DNA of 21,284 nt, from contig JAGNNB010000009.1 of assembly GCA_017990865.1 (NCBI GenBank), positions 1 through 21,284 on the forward strand, given 5' to 3'. The stretch comes from Lysobacteraceae bacterium (lineage in GTDB: Bacteria; Pseudomonadota; Gammaproteobacteria; Xanthomonadales; Xanthomonadaceae). Below, in pieces: positions 1-11,757 of this stretch (the first letter of the stretch is position 1; each line of letters begins with the position of its first letter). The notes under the pieces are model-generated. The model saw nothing but the letters and a program-made list of their open reading frames with translations. It was not told where the DNA came from and searched no databases. The position numbers and the translations under genes were made by a program.

Positions 1-2
1 GC

Positions 3-632
3 GCCACACTCGTCGCAGCGTTGTTTGCGGTCTCCGTTTCGGCATGCTTGTCGGCGAGCGCCGCAACGGCCGAGAAGGTTCCCGCGAGCGACAACGCAAC
101 CGCAGCGTCGCAATCGACGCAGCCGGATGCCGCGTCGATCGACCGCATGACCGCGCATGCCATGAAGATGATGCCGATCGATCGGATGTTCGAGACCGTC
201 ATCGCATCGAACAACGAGGAACTGAAATCCGAGCTCGATGCGACGCAATACGCGTGCATGATGCGTGAGTTGGGTCAGGACGCGTTGACCGCGCGCAAGC
301 GCGGCGAAGTCCAACGCTTCGCGCAGACCAATCCGGAGGCCTTCGTCTCGGGCCTGAAACTGCTGGACGACGGCGCGGCGGATCTGGTCGCGAAGACCGT
401 GGAAGCGGGCCTCAGCGGCGCGGAATTCGACATGAAGCAGGCCGATGGCGATGCGGTGATCGCGTTCGTGACTTTCGCGTTCGACGACCAACTGACCGAT
501 CTGCGTACCATCACCGGCTTCGGCGATTTGAACGATCCGAACGGTGCGAGCCAGTCGACCGAGAAGATGATGAATGCGCTCGCCGCCGACTTGAGCAAGA
601 CCTGCGCGATTCCCGTCGAGTTCTTCGAGTAA
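3..632 (+). CDS. Exported protein of unknown family, 5' end cut by window
   Basis: The reading frame is open back to the window edge, so the true start lies outside; a TTG at 21 is in frame but falls inside a hydrophobic signal sequence (ATLVAALFAVSVSA). That stretch ends in VSAC, which fits a lipobox, and is followed by SAATA-EK, which fits ordinary signal peptidase cleavage, so it is either a lipoprotein or a periplasmic/secreted protein. The mature part is about 180 residues, acidic, and ends CAIPVEFFE. It aligns by eye along its length with the protein at 1142-1900: [58 protein letters not shown] and [18 protein letters not shown] do not recognise the family. The next gene starts 4 bases after the stop, suggesting co-transcription. 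Confidence 0.75.
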   Translation, partial: ATLVAALFAVSVSACLSASAATAEKVPASDNATAASQSTQPDAASIDRMTAHAMKMMPIDRMFETVIASNNEELKSELDATQYACMMRELGQDALTARKRGEVQRFAQTNPEAFVSGLKLLDDGAADLVAKTVEAGLSGAEFDMKQADGDAVIAFVTFAFDDQLTDLRTITGFGDLNDPNGASQSTEKMMNALAADLSKTCAIPVEFFE

Positions 633-636
633 TTCG

Positions 637-1140
637 ATGCGCAAAACGATGCCATCGACCGCGCGCATCGCCGCGCCGCGCGCCACCGACCGCAGCGACG
701 CCCCGCGTCGCCCGCGCGGCGCATGGCGACGCTATGCGCGCCGGTCGTTGATCGTCGCCGCGGTGTTCGCGATCTATCCGGCGTTCGTGCTGGGCACGGT
801 CTACAGCGCGACGACGCAGTCGGATTTGCCCGGCGGTCGTCATGGTCCGAAAGACGCGTATCGCCACAGTTTGGCCAGCGCCATCGTCGCTTACACCGGT
901 TCGCCGCGTTTGGTGGAGTGGGCGACGTTTGCGATGGAGGGCGACGGCCACGCCGACGCTGCGTGCGCGATGGACGCGCACAATAACCGCATCGGGGCGC
1001 GGATCGGCGCCGAGGCGGAGAGTTGGGATGCGATGCGCACGGAGATTCTTGATGCGGTCGGGCGCGGCGGTGTCGAAGTCGAGGACACGAATCGCATCAC
1101 ATGGTTGCCGCCCGAACGCTGGCAGGAACGCTTGTACTGA
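637..1140 (+). CDS. Small membrane-anchored protein with DAYRH and MDAHNN motifs, function unknown
   Basis: 167 residues. The N-terminus is very basic (residues 1-37, many Arg), followed by one hydrophobic segment at about 38-58, then a soluble domain. The domain carries two polar clusters that look like an active or metal site: GPKDAYRH (70-77) and AMDAHNNRIG (111-120). This DA(Y/F)RH ... MDxHNNxIG pattern resembles an uncharacterised bacterial domain found in exported or toxin-like proteins (I think DUF6973, low certainty). The positive-inside rule places the C-terminal domain in the periplasm. The gene starts 4 bp after one exported protein and ends 1 bp before its paralogue, so the three are probably one transcript. 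ATG 637 has only a weak ribosome site; coupling to the upstream gene could supply initiation. Confidence 0.75.
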   Translation: MRKTMPSTARIAAPRATDRSDAPRRPRGAWRRYARRSLIVAAVFAIYPAFVLGTVYSATTQSDLPGGRHGPKDAYRHSLASAIVAYTGSPRLVEWATFAMEGDGHADAACAMDAHNNRIGARIGAEAESWDAMRTEILDAVGRGGVEVEDTNRITWLPPERWQERLY

Positions 1141-1141
1141 T

Positions 1142-1900
1142 ATGACACCGCAGAACACGACCGACGAGAAGACGACATTGAACCTTGCCGAGAAACTGCA
1201 CCGTTGTGCGATGGGCTGCGCATTCGTCGTGAGTCTGTTGTTCCTTCCGGCCGCGCACGCGAGCGAGGCTTCCGACGCGAGTATCGAGCGGATGACGGAC
1301 ACGATCGTCGGGATGTTGGATTTCGGCAGTCAGATGGACAAATCCGCCGCCAAGGACCCGCTGTGGCCGGTGGAGAGCGCCTCCGATAAGTTCGCGTCGG
1401 GCGAGATCGCCTGTCTCCGCGACCAATTGTCCACGCCGGGCTATCGGCGAACCAAGCGAGCCGACGTGGCGGCCTATGCCGCCGCCAATCCCGAACGTTT
1501 CGAGCGCGATGTCGAGTATTTGGCATCGGTCGCGCCCGTCTTCGTTGCGATTCGGGAAAGGAAGCCCGAAGGCGACAGCGGCGTTCGGTCCGGCACGACT
1601 CGTGAAAACGACGACTTCGAAGCGTTCATGAGCAAAGTGTCCGCGGATCAAATGCTCGCGTTCGTCGGGTTCATCGAAGACGAGGAACATGCGCCGTTGC
1701 GAAAACTGGTCGGATTCAGCGAGAAGGGGCTCCGTCAGACGGGAAGCACGCCTTTCGAGGCAGGCGTTTCCGCCGGAGAGCGGAACGCCGAAAGATTGAT
1801 TCTCAAAGCGATGGAAGCGTGTTCGATCCCGTTCTCCAAATTGTTTTCGCGCTTCGATTCGCCGCCGCCGCCCGGCGACCGTATCTCGCTTCGCGAATGA
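1142..1900 (+). CDS. Exported protein, diverged paralogue of the gene at 3-632
   Basis: 252 residues from ATG 1142, which lies 1 bp after the preceding stop. The open frame runs further upstream, but that part overlaps the 637-1140 gene and lacks a signal sequence. From ATG 1142 there is a basic N-region, a hydrophobic core (about 25-38) and an AHA-SEA cleavage site near residue 40, so the protein is exported. The mature part matches the first gene in order: an RMT helix, a central (I/Y)AC segment with a conserved Cys, (A/T)NPE(R/A)F, (L/I)AFV, LR(K/T)(L/I)(V/T)GF and a C-terminal (A/T)C(S/A)IP. Two matching Cys residues could form a disulfide. It carries an extra insert of about 15 residues (near [10 protein letters not shown]) and a Pro-rich tail. 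Function unknown. carB begins 40 bp downstream. Confidence 0.75.
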   Translation: MTPQNTTDEKTTLNLAEKLHRCAMGCAFVVSLLFLPAAHASEASDASIERMTDTIVGMLDFGSQMDKSAAKDPLWPVESASDKFASGEIACLRDQLSTPGYRRTKRADVAAYAAANPERFERDVEYLASVAPVFVAIRERKPEGDSGVRSGTTRENDDFEAFMSKVSADQMLAFVGFIEDEEHAPLRKLVGFSEKGLRQTGSTPFEAGVSAGERNAERLILKAMEACSIPFSKLFSRFDSPPPPGDRISLRE

Positions 1901-1940
1901 TCCACGTTCCATCACGATAGATATTCTCACAGGTTCCGAC

Positions 1941-5194
<3,254 letters not shown>

Positions 5195-5198
<4 letters not shown>

Positions 5199-5671
5199 GA
5201 GCCCCGCTCACCCTCAAAGGCGCGCAACGTTTGCGCGCAGAACTCGAACAATTGAAGTCGGTGCAGCGGCCGGCGGTGATCGCCGCGATCGCCGAAGCGC
5301 GCGCGCACGGCGATCTTCGCGAGAACGCGGAATATCACGCCGCACGCGAGCAGCAGGGCTTCATCGAAGGCCGCATCAAGCAGCTCGAAGCGGAACTGTC
5401 CCACGCGCAAGTCATCGATGTGTCCACGCTCAACGCCGGCTCGCGGGTGGTGTTCGGCGCCAGCGTCGTCCTGGCCGATGTGGAAAGCGGCGAAGAGAAG
5501 AACTACCAGATCGTCGGCGACCTCGAAGCCGACATCAAACTGGGCATGATCGCGATTTCGTCACCGTTGGCGCGCGCGTTGATCGGCAAGCACGAGGGCG
5601 ATGTCGTGGAAATCGACGCGCCCGCGGGCAAGCGCGAGTACGAGTTGATGCAAGTCGAATATCGCGGCTGA
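5195..5671 (+). CDS. greA: Transcript cleavage factor GreA
   Basis: 158 residues, normal length. GreA inserts its N-terminal coiled coil into the secondary channel of backtracked RNA polymerase and stimulates cleavage of the RNA 3' end. Visible features are the coiled-coil region at about 10-75, with the acidic tip motif [20 protein letters not shown] holding the conserved D and E, and a C-terminal FKBP-like domain ([44 protein letters not shown]). ATG 5195 overlaps the carB stop and has GGAG (5186-5189) at 5-nt spacing, so translation is both coupled and independently supported. This start gives the standard GreA N-terminus; the longer open frame upstream lies inside carB. Confidence 0.97.
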
Positions 5672-5688
5672 TCAGCGCCATCGGCGCC

Positions 5689-6699
5689 ATGAAGCCTTCT
5701 ATGAGCGCAGCGACGAGCGCAGCAGCGACCAGCGCCACGGAAGCGGTGTTCTTGCTGCCCGAATGGGCCGCGTTCGGACGACAGTCGTTCACCGCCGACT
5801 GCGCTCGAGCGCTCGGTCGCGCCGATGCGCTGCCGCAGGCGGACACAGGGCGTGCGGGGCAGCGTTTGCGTTACGTCGAACTGCTGCCGGCACGTTGGTC
5901 GCCCGCCGCGCTGTCGCGTCATCGCGACGCGGACGATGCGGCCGATGCCGCGTGGTTGCGCGCCGATCCGGCGTATGTGCGTCCCGACATCAACGGCGCG
6001 CGTTTGCTCGCCTACGGCGAAGCGCTGTCGCCGACCCGCGACGAAACCGACGCCATGCTGTCGGCGCTGCGCCCGCTGTTCGGCGACCGCGGATTCGCGC
6101 TGGATGCGCCCACGCCGACGCGTTGGTATTTGCGCCTGCCGGCGGGTAGCCAATGGCCCGATTTCAGCGAGCCGGAAGCCGCGCTGGGCGAAGATATGTT
6201 CGAGCACTTGCCGCACGGCGATGCGGCGCGCGTGTGGCGCGCATTGCTCAACGAAACGCAGATCGTGCTGCACCAGCATCCGGCGAACGAGCGGCGACGC
6301 GAACGCGGCCTGCCGCCGATCAATGCGCTGTGGGTGTGGGGCGGCGGCCGTCTGCCCGATCGCGTGCGCATCGCGGCGGCGCGCGTGCGCAGCGACGACG
6401 ACACGTTGCGCGATTGCGCGTATTTCGCGGGCGTGCCCGAGGCCGCGCTGCCGCCGCGATTCGCGGAAACCGGAACCGCTGACGGCGCTGCGACCAGCGC
6501 GATGCCCGGCCTGTACGACCTGCACCGCGAGCGCGATCTGAAACGATTCCAGGACGATTGGCTGCGTCCCGCGATGGCCGCGCTGCGTTCGGGCGCGATC
6601 TCGTCGCTCACGCTCGACGCCACGGACGGTCGCCGGCTGCGTCTACGCGCGGCGCAGCGCTGGCGGTTCTGGCGTGCGCCGTGGACGCCCGCGCGATGA
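5689..6699 (+). CDS. rpfE: RpfE-like protein of the phosphoglycerate mutase/alkaline phosphatase-like superfamily
   Basis: 336 residues. It sits directly before recJ, the place rpfE holds in the Xanthomonas rpf locus, and has the family marks of these proteins: an N-terminal LLPEWAAFG, a central ALLNETQIVLHQHPANERRR and the signature INALWVWGGGRLPD (about 210-225). Proteins of this group are annotated as related to cofactor-independent phosphoglycerate mutase, but the metal-binding catalytic set is not evident here, and the biochemical role is unknown; rpfE was named for its location. No signal peptide, so cytoplasmic. ATG 5689 starts a low-complexity Ser/Ala run; ATG 5701, preceded by GAAG, is an equally good start. 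The stop overlaps the recJ start (ATGA), and greA ends 17 bp upstream. Confidence 0.85.
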   Translation: MKPSMSAATSAAATSATEAVFLLPEWAAFGRQSFTADCARALGRADALPQADTGRAGQRLRYVELLPARWSPAALSRHRDADDAADAAWLRADPAYVRPDINGARLLAYGEALSPTRDETDAMLSALRPLFGDRGFALDAPTPTRWYLRLPAGSQWPDFSEPEAALGEDMFEHLPHGDAARVWRALLNETQIVLHQHPANERRRERGLPPINALWVWGGGRLPDRVRIAAARVRSDDDTLRDCAYFAGVPEAALPPRFAETGTADGAATSAMPGLYDLHRERDLKRFQDDWLRPAMAALRSGAISSLTLDATDGRRLRLRAAQRWRFWRAPWTPAR

Positions 6700-8444
6700 G
6701 CGCCGTGCGCACGATTCGACGCCGCGAGGCCGCGACCGCGGTCGGCGATTGGCCGGCGACGATCTCGCCGTTTCTACGCGATCTTTACGCCGCGCGCGGC
6801 GCCACCGAATTCGCGCTGGCGCAACCCAAATTGACCGGATTGCTGCCGCCCGACGGGCTGTCGAACATCGACGCGGCGGTGGACTTGCTGGAAGACGCGA
6901 TCGCGCACGACCGGCATCTGGTGGTCGTCGGCGATTTCGACTGCGACGGCGCCACCGCCTGCGCGGTGGGCGTGCGCGGGTTGCGCATGCTCGGCGCGCA
7001 GCGCGTGTCGTACGCGGTACCGAATCGCGCGGTGCACGGCTACGGCCTCTCGCCCGCGCTGGTGGAGGATTTGCGCGCGCTGCAACCCGATGTCTTGATC
7101 ACGGTGGATCACGGTATCGCCTGCCATGCCGGCATCGATGCGGCGAAAGCCTATGGCTGGCGCGTGCTGGTCACCGATCATCACTTGCCGGGCGAGCGCT
7201 TGCCGCAGGCCGATGCGGTGGTCGATCCGAATCTGCCCGGCGACCGTTTCGCGAGCAAGGCATTGGCCGGCGTCGGCGTGATGTTCTACGTGCTGCTCGC
7301 GCTGCGGCAACGACTGCGCACGACACGCGGATTTCCCGCGGGCGATCCGGAGTTGACCGCATTGCTGGATTTGGTGGCGGTGGGCACCGTCGCCGATTTG
7401 GTGCGATTGGACGCGAACAATCGCGCGCTCGTTGCCGCTGGTTTGCGACGATTGCGCGCGGGGCACGGCGTTTGCGGCTTGCGCGCGTTGATCGAGGTCG
7501 CGCGTCGCCGCGAAAACGCGCTCACCGCGGCCGACATCGGTTACGCCCTGGCGCCGCGCATCAACGCCGCCGGGCGCCTCGAAGATATGACCCTCGGCAT
7601 CGAATGCCTGCTCTGCGACGACCCGCGACGCGCGCGCGAACTCGCTGAGATACTCGACGGCATCAACGCCGAACGCCGCGGCGTGCAGCAGCAGATGCTG
7701 GACGATGCGGAGGCGGCGCTGCAGGCGGTCGGTTTGAACGATGCGTCGACGGCGGGCGTCGGCGACCGCGCCAGCGTCGTGCTGCATCACGACGACTGGC
7801 ATCCGGGTGTGGTCGGTTTGGTCGCGTCGAAAATCAAGGAACGCCTGCATCGCCCGACGATCGCCTTCGCGCCGAGCGAACCGGGCGGCGATTTGCTGCG
7901 CGGCTCCGCGCGTTCGATCGCCGGGTTCCATATTCGCGACGCTTTGGCCACCGTCGATACGCGACATCCCGGGTTGATCGAGAAATTCGGCGGTCATGCG
8001 ATGGCGGCGGGCTTGAGCCTGCGCATGAGCGATCTGCCCGCGTTTCGCGCCGCATTCGAAACCGCCGCAGCCGAGAGTTTGACGCCCGAGTCGCTGCAGG
8101 ACGTGCTGCTCAGCGACGGCGCGATTCCGGTCGAACACTGCACCCTCGAGACTGCGTTGGCGCTGCGCGACGGCGGGCCGTGGGGGCAGGGGTTTCCGGA
8201 GCCGGTCTTCGATGATGTGTTCGAAGTGACGAACTGGAAGATCGTCGGCGAACAGCACGCGAAGCTGGAGCTGGCGCGCCCGGGTGCCGCGCGCGGCGAA
8301 CTGCGGCTCGATGCGATCCATTTCGGCGCGGGCCGTGCGCCGCCGCCGCGGATCGCGCGAATCGTGTATCGCCTACAGCCCGACGACTGGCGCGGCGGCG
8401 ACGCGGTGCAATTGGTCGTCGTGCACTGCGAGCCCGCGTCGTGA
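6696..8444 (+). CDS. recJ: Single-stranded-DNA-specific exonuclease RecJ
   Basis: 582 residues, normal for RecJ. It is a 5'-to-3' single-strand DNA exonuclease acting in RecF-pathway recombination, mismatch repair and base excision repair. The DHH-family metal-binding motifs are intact: VVGDFDCDGATAC (DxDxDG at about 80-85), TVDHG (137-140), TDHH (160-163), and VGTVADLVRLDANNR in the domain linker. The C-terminal DHHA1 region follows (HPGVVGLVASKIKERLHRP, KFGGHAMAAGLSL), then an OB-fold-like end. ATG 6696 overlaps the rpfE stop, giving translational coupling; the open frame extends upstream into rpfE without RecJ-like sequence. No obvious terminator follows the stop. Confidence 0.97.
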   Translation: MSAVRTIRRREAATAVGDWPATISPFLRDLYAARGATEFALAQPKLTGLLPPDGLSNIDAAVDLLEDAIAHDRHLVVVGDFDCDGATACAVGVRGLRMLGAQRVSYAVPNRAVHGYGLSPALVEDLRALQPDVLITVDHGIACHAGIDAAKAYGWRVLVTDHHLPGERLPQADAVVDPNLPGDRFASKALAGVGVMFYVLLALRQRLRTTRGFPAGDPELTALLDLVAVGTVADLVRLDANNRALVAAGLRRLRAGHGVCGLRALIEVARRRENALTAADIGYALAPRINAAGRLEDMTLGIECLLCDDPRRARELAEILDGINAERRGVQQQMLDDAEAALQAVGLNDASTAGVGDRASVVLHHDDWHPGVVGLVASKIKERLHRPTIAFAPSEPGGDLLRGSARSIAGFHIRDALATVDTRHPGLIEKFGGHAMAAGLSLRMSDLPAFRAAFETAAAESLTPESLQDVLLSDGAIPVEHCTLETALALRDGGPWGQGFPEPVFDDVFEVTNWKIVGEQHAKLELARPGAARGELRLDAIHFGAGRAPPPRIARIVYRLQPDDWRGGDAVQLVVVHCEPAS

Positions 8445-8510
8445 CCGCTGCCGTGTCGTCGCCGTGACCGCCTCGGCCGCGTGCGGCATTTCGACATCGC
8501 AGCCTTGTGT

Positions 8511-8538
8511 TTGCCGGTTCGCCGCGACGGGTTAGCAT
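8511..8538 (+). promoter_or_regulatory. Possible sigma-70 promoter for the VIT-domain gene
   Basis: In the 292-bp gap after recJ, TTGCCG (8511-8516) and TAGCAT (8533-8538) are 16 bases apart. They match the consensus at 4 of 6 and 4 of 6. The predicted start would leave a leader of about 190 bases before ATG 8737. The rest of the gap holds a repeated CGACTCGGGT (8547 and 8600) and a small CGAGT/ACTCG palindrome (8594-8606), but no gene. Confidence 0.35.
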
Positions 8539-8736
8539 GCGGGCATCGACTCGGGTCGACTGGGGACGGGGCGGGTCGAGCGCGGGCCTGATACGAGTAC
8601 GACTCGGGTTCCACTTTGAGTCCGACTCAGCCGATCGACCCCATTCCCGAATCCCGAACGTTTGTCAGCGGGCGACGCGCAATGCGCATCGTCCGGACCT
8701 TATGGCCGGCGCCACCGACCGCATCGAGACTTCGCT

Positions 8737-11700
8737 ATGTCCAAATCCACCGGAATCGCCGCTTTGCTCACCTTCGTCGTCGCTTCGGCGCTGACGAGTT
8801 CTCCGCCCAGGGCGCAGGAACGCCTCCCGCGCCCGAGCGGCACGGAACCGATCGCCGCGATCACTGCGCCGCCGTTGATCCAATCCCAAGGCGGCAAAAC
8901 GCCCGTGACCTTGCGCTCGGCGACGATGTCGGTGGAAACCGACGGTGGTTTGGCTCGCACCGTCGTCGAATTGACGCTGTTCAATCCGAACGACACCGTG
9001 CTGGAAGGCAATCTGCAATTTCCGCTGCAGCCTGGGCAGCAGGTGTCGGCGTTCGCGCTCGACATCGGCGATGAGATGCGCGAAGCGGTACCTGTGCCGA
9101 AACAAAAAGCGCAGCAGGTGTTCGAGAGCATCGAACGCCGCAATGTCGATCCGGGTCTGCTGGAACAAACCGCCGGCAATCATTTCCGGCTGCGCGTGTA
9201 TCCGATTCCCGCGCACGGCACGCGCCGCGCGCGCGTGACCATCGACGAGGCCCTGGCCCGCGACGGCGATGCGTGGCGCTTGGATGTGCCGGTGCAAATA
9301 CTGACCGATGCGGATCTTCTGTCGCTCTCGGTGCGCGCGCGCGGCATCGACGCCAAACCGACGCAGAGCGGCAGTTTCGACGCGCTGAAATTCGAGCGCG
9401 CGCGCGGCGGCTATGCCGCGACGCATGAAGTTCTGCGTGAGCGCGTCTCGAACCAAGCACCGCGCCGCTTGCCGACGTTGCGCCTGCGCCTGCCTGCGGC
9501 GAGTACGCCGCAAGCCTTCATCCAGCGCTTCGATGGCGAGCGTTTCGCGATGATCGAACTGCCGATGTCGGCGGCGCCGTCTGCGCCGCGTCGCATACCC
9601 AAGGCGGTCGGCTTGCTTTGGGACGCCTCGGCGTCGGCCCGCGAACGCGATCGCGCGAGCGAGTTCGCCTTGTTGAACCGCTATTTCGCGGCGATGGGCG
9701 ATGGCCGCGTGTCGTTGCGCCTGTTGCGCGACACGGGCGAGGATGCGGGCGCGTTCGAGATTCGCGGCGGAGATTGGAGCGCGCTGCGCGCCGTGTTGGA
9801 GAAGGCGATATACGACGGCGCCAGCGATCTGGCCGATTGGGCGCCGAAGGCCGAGATCGGCGAATACCTGCTGGTGAGCGATGGCCTGCGCACTTACGGC
9901 GATGCGCCGTTTCCGACGCTGGCCCCGGGTCAAGCGCTGTACGCGCTGAGCAGTGCGGGCGCGAAAACCGACGCCGCGCGTTTGACCGCAGTGACCGGTG
10001 CGCGCGGCGGACGATCGGTGCAATGGCAGGGTCGCGGCGGCGTCGAAGAAGCCGCGCGCGCCTTGCTCGATAGCGGCACTCGCATCGTCGCGCTGGAAGG
10101 CGAGGGTATCGAGGATTTGCAACCGCAGTCGTGGGATGTGGATGGCGGCCTGCTGCGCATCGCCGGACGTATGACCGACGACAGCGCATCCGTGAAAGTG
10201 ACGCTGCGCGAAGGCGGCAAGACGCGCAGTCTGAATGTGCCGATCGCGTCCGATGCGAGCGAAAGCGACCGCGTCGCCGCGCTCTGGGGCGCATGGCGAA
10301 TCGCCGCGCGCGCCGAACAACCCGAGCGCCACCGCGCCGAGATCGCGCGCATGGGCCAGCGTTTCGGCGTCGTCACGCCGGGCACCTCGCTGCTGGTGCT
10401 GGAAGCCGCCGAAGATTACGTGCGTTACGACATCCCCGCGCCGGCCGCGTTGCGCGAACGCGTCGCGATGCTGAAACAACAGCAGGGCGAACAACGCGAG
10501 CGGACGCGGAGCGATCGGATCGAGGAGATCGCCGCGCGATTCGCCCAACGCGTGACGTGGTGGGAACGCGATTATCCGAAGACGCCGCCCGCGCCCGCGA
10601 AAGACGATCGACAGCAGATCGCGAGCGACGCGGAGAATCGAGGTTATCTGGCTGCGGATGCGCCCGCGCCGGCCATGGCAGGCGCACCGCCGCCGCCGCC
10701 GCCCGCCCCGCCGCCGGCGGGTGCGCCCGAGGCGTCTTCGGAACTCGACAGCGTTGCGATCGCGGGCGCGCGTAACCGCCGCGAAGAAGCCGAATCCCCG
10801 GCAGCCTTGGCGAAGATGGTAGGCACCGACGCCTCGAAAGCCGGCCAAGGCGTGTCCATTCGCCTGCAACCGTGGGAATCGGATTCGCCGTACGCGCGCC
10901 GTTTACGCGATGCCGCGCCGGAAGACGTCTATGCGTTCTATCTGGACGAACGCGACAGCCATGCCGGCAGCACCGCCTTCTATCTGGATGTCGGCGATAT
11001 CCTGCTGCGCAAAGGCCGCCGCGCCGAAGCGCTGCGCGTGTTGTCCAATCTGGCCGAAATGGAACTGGAGAACCGCCACATCCTGCGCGTGCTCGGTTAT
11101 CGGTTGATGCAGGCGAAAGATTGGAACCGCGCCGCCGAGATGTTCCGCGACGTCTTGCGTTTGGCCGAGGAAGAGCCGCAAAGCCATCGCGACCTGGGGC
11201 TCGCGCTGGCCGCGGCCGGCGAGCGGCAGGAAGCGATCGAACGTTTGTACGAAGTGATCGTGCGCCCGTGGGACGGCCGTTTTTCCGAAGTGGATGCGGT
11301 GGTGCTGAACGAGTTGAACGCGATCGTCGCGACCAGCCCGAAGCCGCTGAACACCGACTTCATCGACGCTCGTTTGCTCAAGAACATGCCCTTGGATCTG
11401 CGCGCGGTATTGGCCTGGGACAGCGACAACAGCGACATGGACCTGTGGGTGACCGACCCCAACGGCGAGCGCTGCTACTACGGCCATCGCAACACTTATC
11501 AGGGCGGCTTGTTGAGCGACGATTTCACCGGCGGCTACGGCCCCGAAGAATTCGTGCTGAAGGACGCGAAGCCCGGCAAATACAAAGTCGAAGCGAATTT
11601 CTTCGGCGACCGCCAGCAGATCGTGACCGGTGCGACCACGCTCTCGCTCACGCTAAGCACCGGCTGGGGCACCAAGCGTCAGCAGGATCAGACCGTCACG

Positions 11701-11757
11701 CTCCGCCTCAGCGGCAAAAGCGAAACGGTGTTGGTGGGCGAGTTCGAGGTCCGGTAG
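8737..11757 (+). CDS. Exported multidomain protein: VIT, VWA-like, TPR and C-terminal DUF2135
   Basis: 1006 residues. Signal peptide 1-27 (hydrophobic core GIAALLTFVVASAL, cleavage near RAQ-E). A VIT domain spans about 50-175 (GLARTVVELTLFNPNDTVLE, LQFPLQPGQQVSAF, KQKAQQVFESI, FRLRVYPIPAHGTRRARV). A diverged VWA fold follows at about 288-445, with a MIDAS-like DASAS (296-300) and a later Asp in VSDG (about 382). Residues 640-666 are a Pro/Ala linker. LDSVAIAGARNRREE (670-684) resembles the motif near the start of TonB-dependent receptors. TPR-like helices lie at 745-842 and a DUF2135 domain at 885-1000 (VLAWDSDNSDMDLWVTDP). The order suggests a periplasmic or surface scaffold; ligand and partner are unknown. 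ATG 8737 is chosen because it gives the signal peptide; an in-frame TTG at 8662 adds 25 non-hydrophobic residues. Confidence 0.85.
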   Translation: MSKSTGIAALLTFVVASALTSSPPRAQERLPRPSGTEPIAAITAPPLIQSQGGKTPVTLRSATMSVETDGGLARTVVELTLFNPNDTVLEGNLQFPLQPGQQVSAFALDIGDEMREAVPVPKQKAQQVFESIERRNVDPGLLEQTAGNHFRLRVYPIPAHGTRRARVTIDEALARDGDAWRLDVPVQILTDADLLSLSVRARGIDAKPTQSGSFDALKFERARGGYAATHEVLRERVSNQAPRRLPTLRLRLPAASTPQAFIQRFDGERFAMIELPMSAAPSAPRRIPKAVGLLWDASASARERDRASEFALLNRYFAAMGDGRVSLRLLRDTGEDAGAFEIRGGDWSALRAVLEKAIYDGASDLADWAPKAEIGEYLLVSDGLRTYGDAPFPTLAPGQALYALSSAGAKTDAARLTAVTGARGGRSVQWQGRGGVEEAARALLDSGTRIVALEGEGIEDLQPQSWDVDGGLLRIAGRMTDDSASVKVTLREGGKTRSLNVPIASDASESDRVAALWGAWRIAARAEQPERHRAEIARMGQRFGVVTPGTSLLVLEAAEDYVRYDIPAPAALRERVAMLKQQQGEQRERTRSDRIEEIAARFAQRVTWWERDYPKTPPAPAKDDRQQIASDAENRGYLAADAPAPAMAGAPPPPPPAPPPAGAPEASSELDSVAIAGARNRREEAESPAALAKMVGTDASKAGQGVSIRLQPWESDSPYARRLRDAAPEDVYAFYLDERDSHAGSTAFYLDVGDILLRKGRRAEALRVLSNLAEMELENRHILRVLGYRLMQAKDWNRAAEMFRDVLRLAEEEPQSHRDLGLALAAAGERQEAIERLYEVIVRPWDGRFSEVDAVVLNELNAIVATSPKPLNTDFIDARLLKNMPLDLRAVLAWDSDNSDMDLWVTDPNGERCYYGHRNTYQGGLLSDDFTGGYGPEEFVLKDAKPGKYKVEANFFGDRQQIVTGATTLSLTLSTGWGTKRQQDQTVTLRLSGKSETVLVGEFEVR

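Noticed and set aside
842..1141. Upstream extension of the third gene's frame
   Set aside because: It overlaps the 637-1140 gene out of frame, and the signal peptide begins only after ATG 1142.
8662..8736. Earlier TTG start for the VIT protein
   Set aside because: It would put 25 mostly polar residues before the signal peptide; ATG 8737 is the sensible start.
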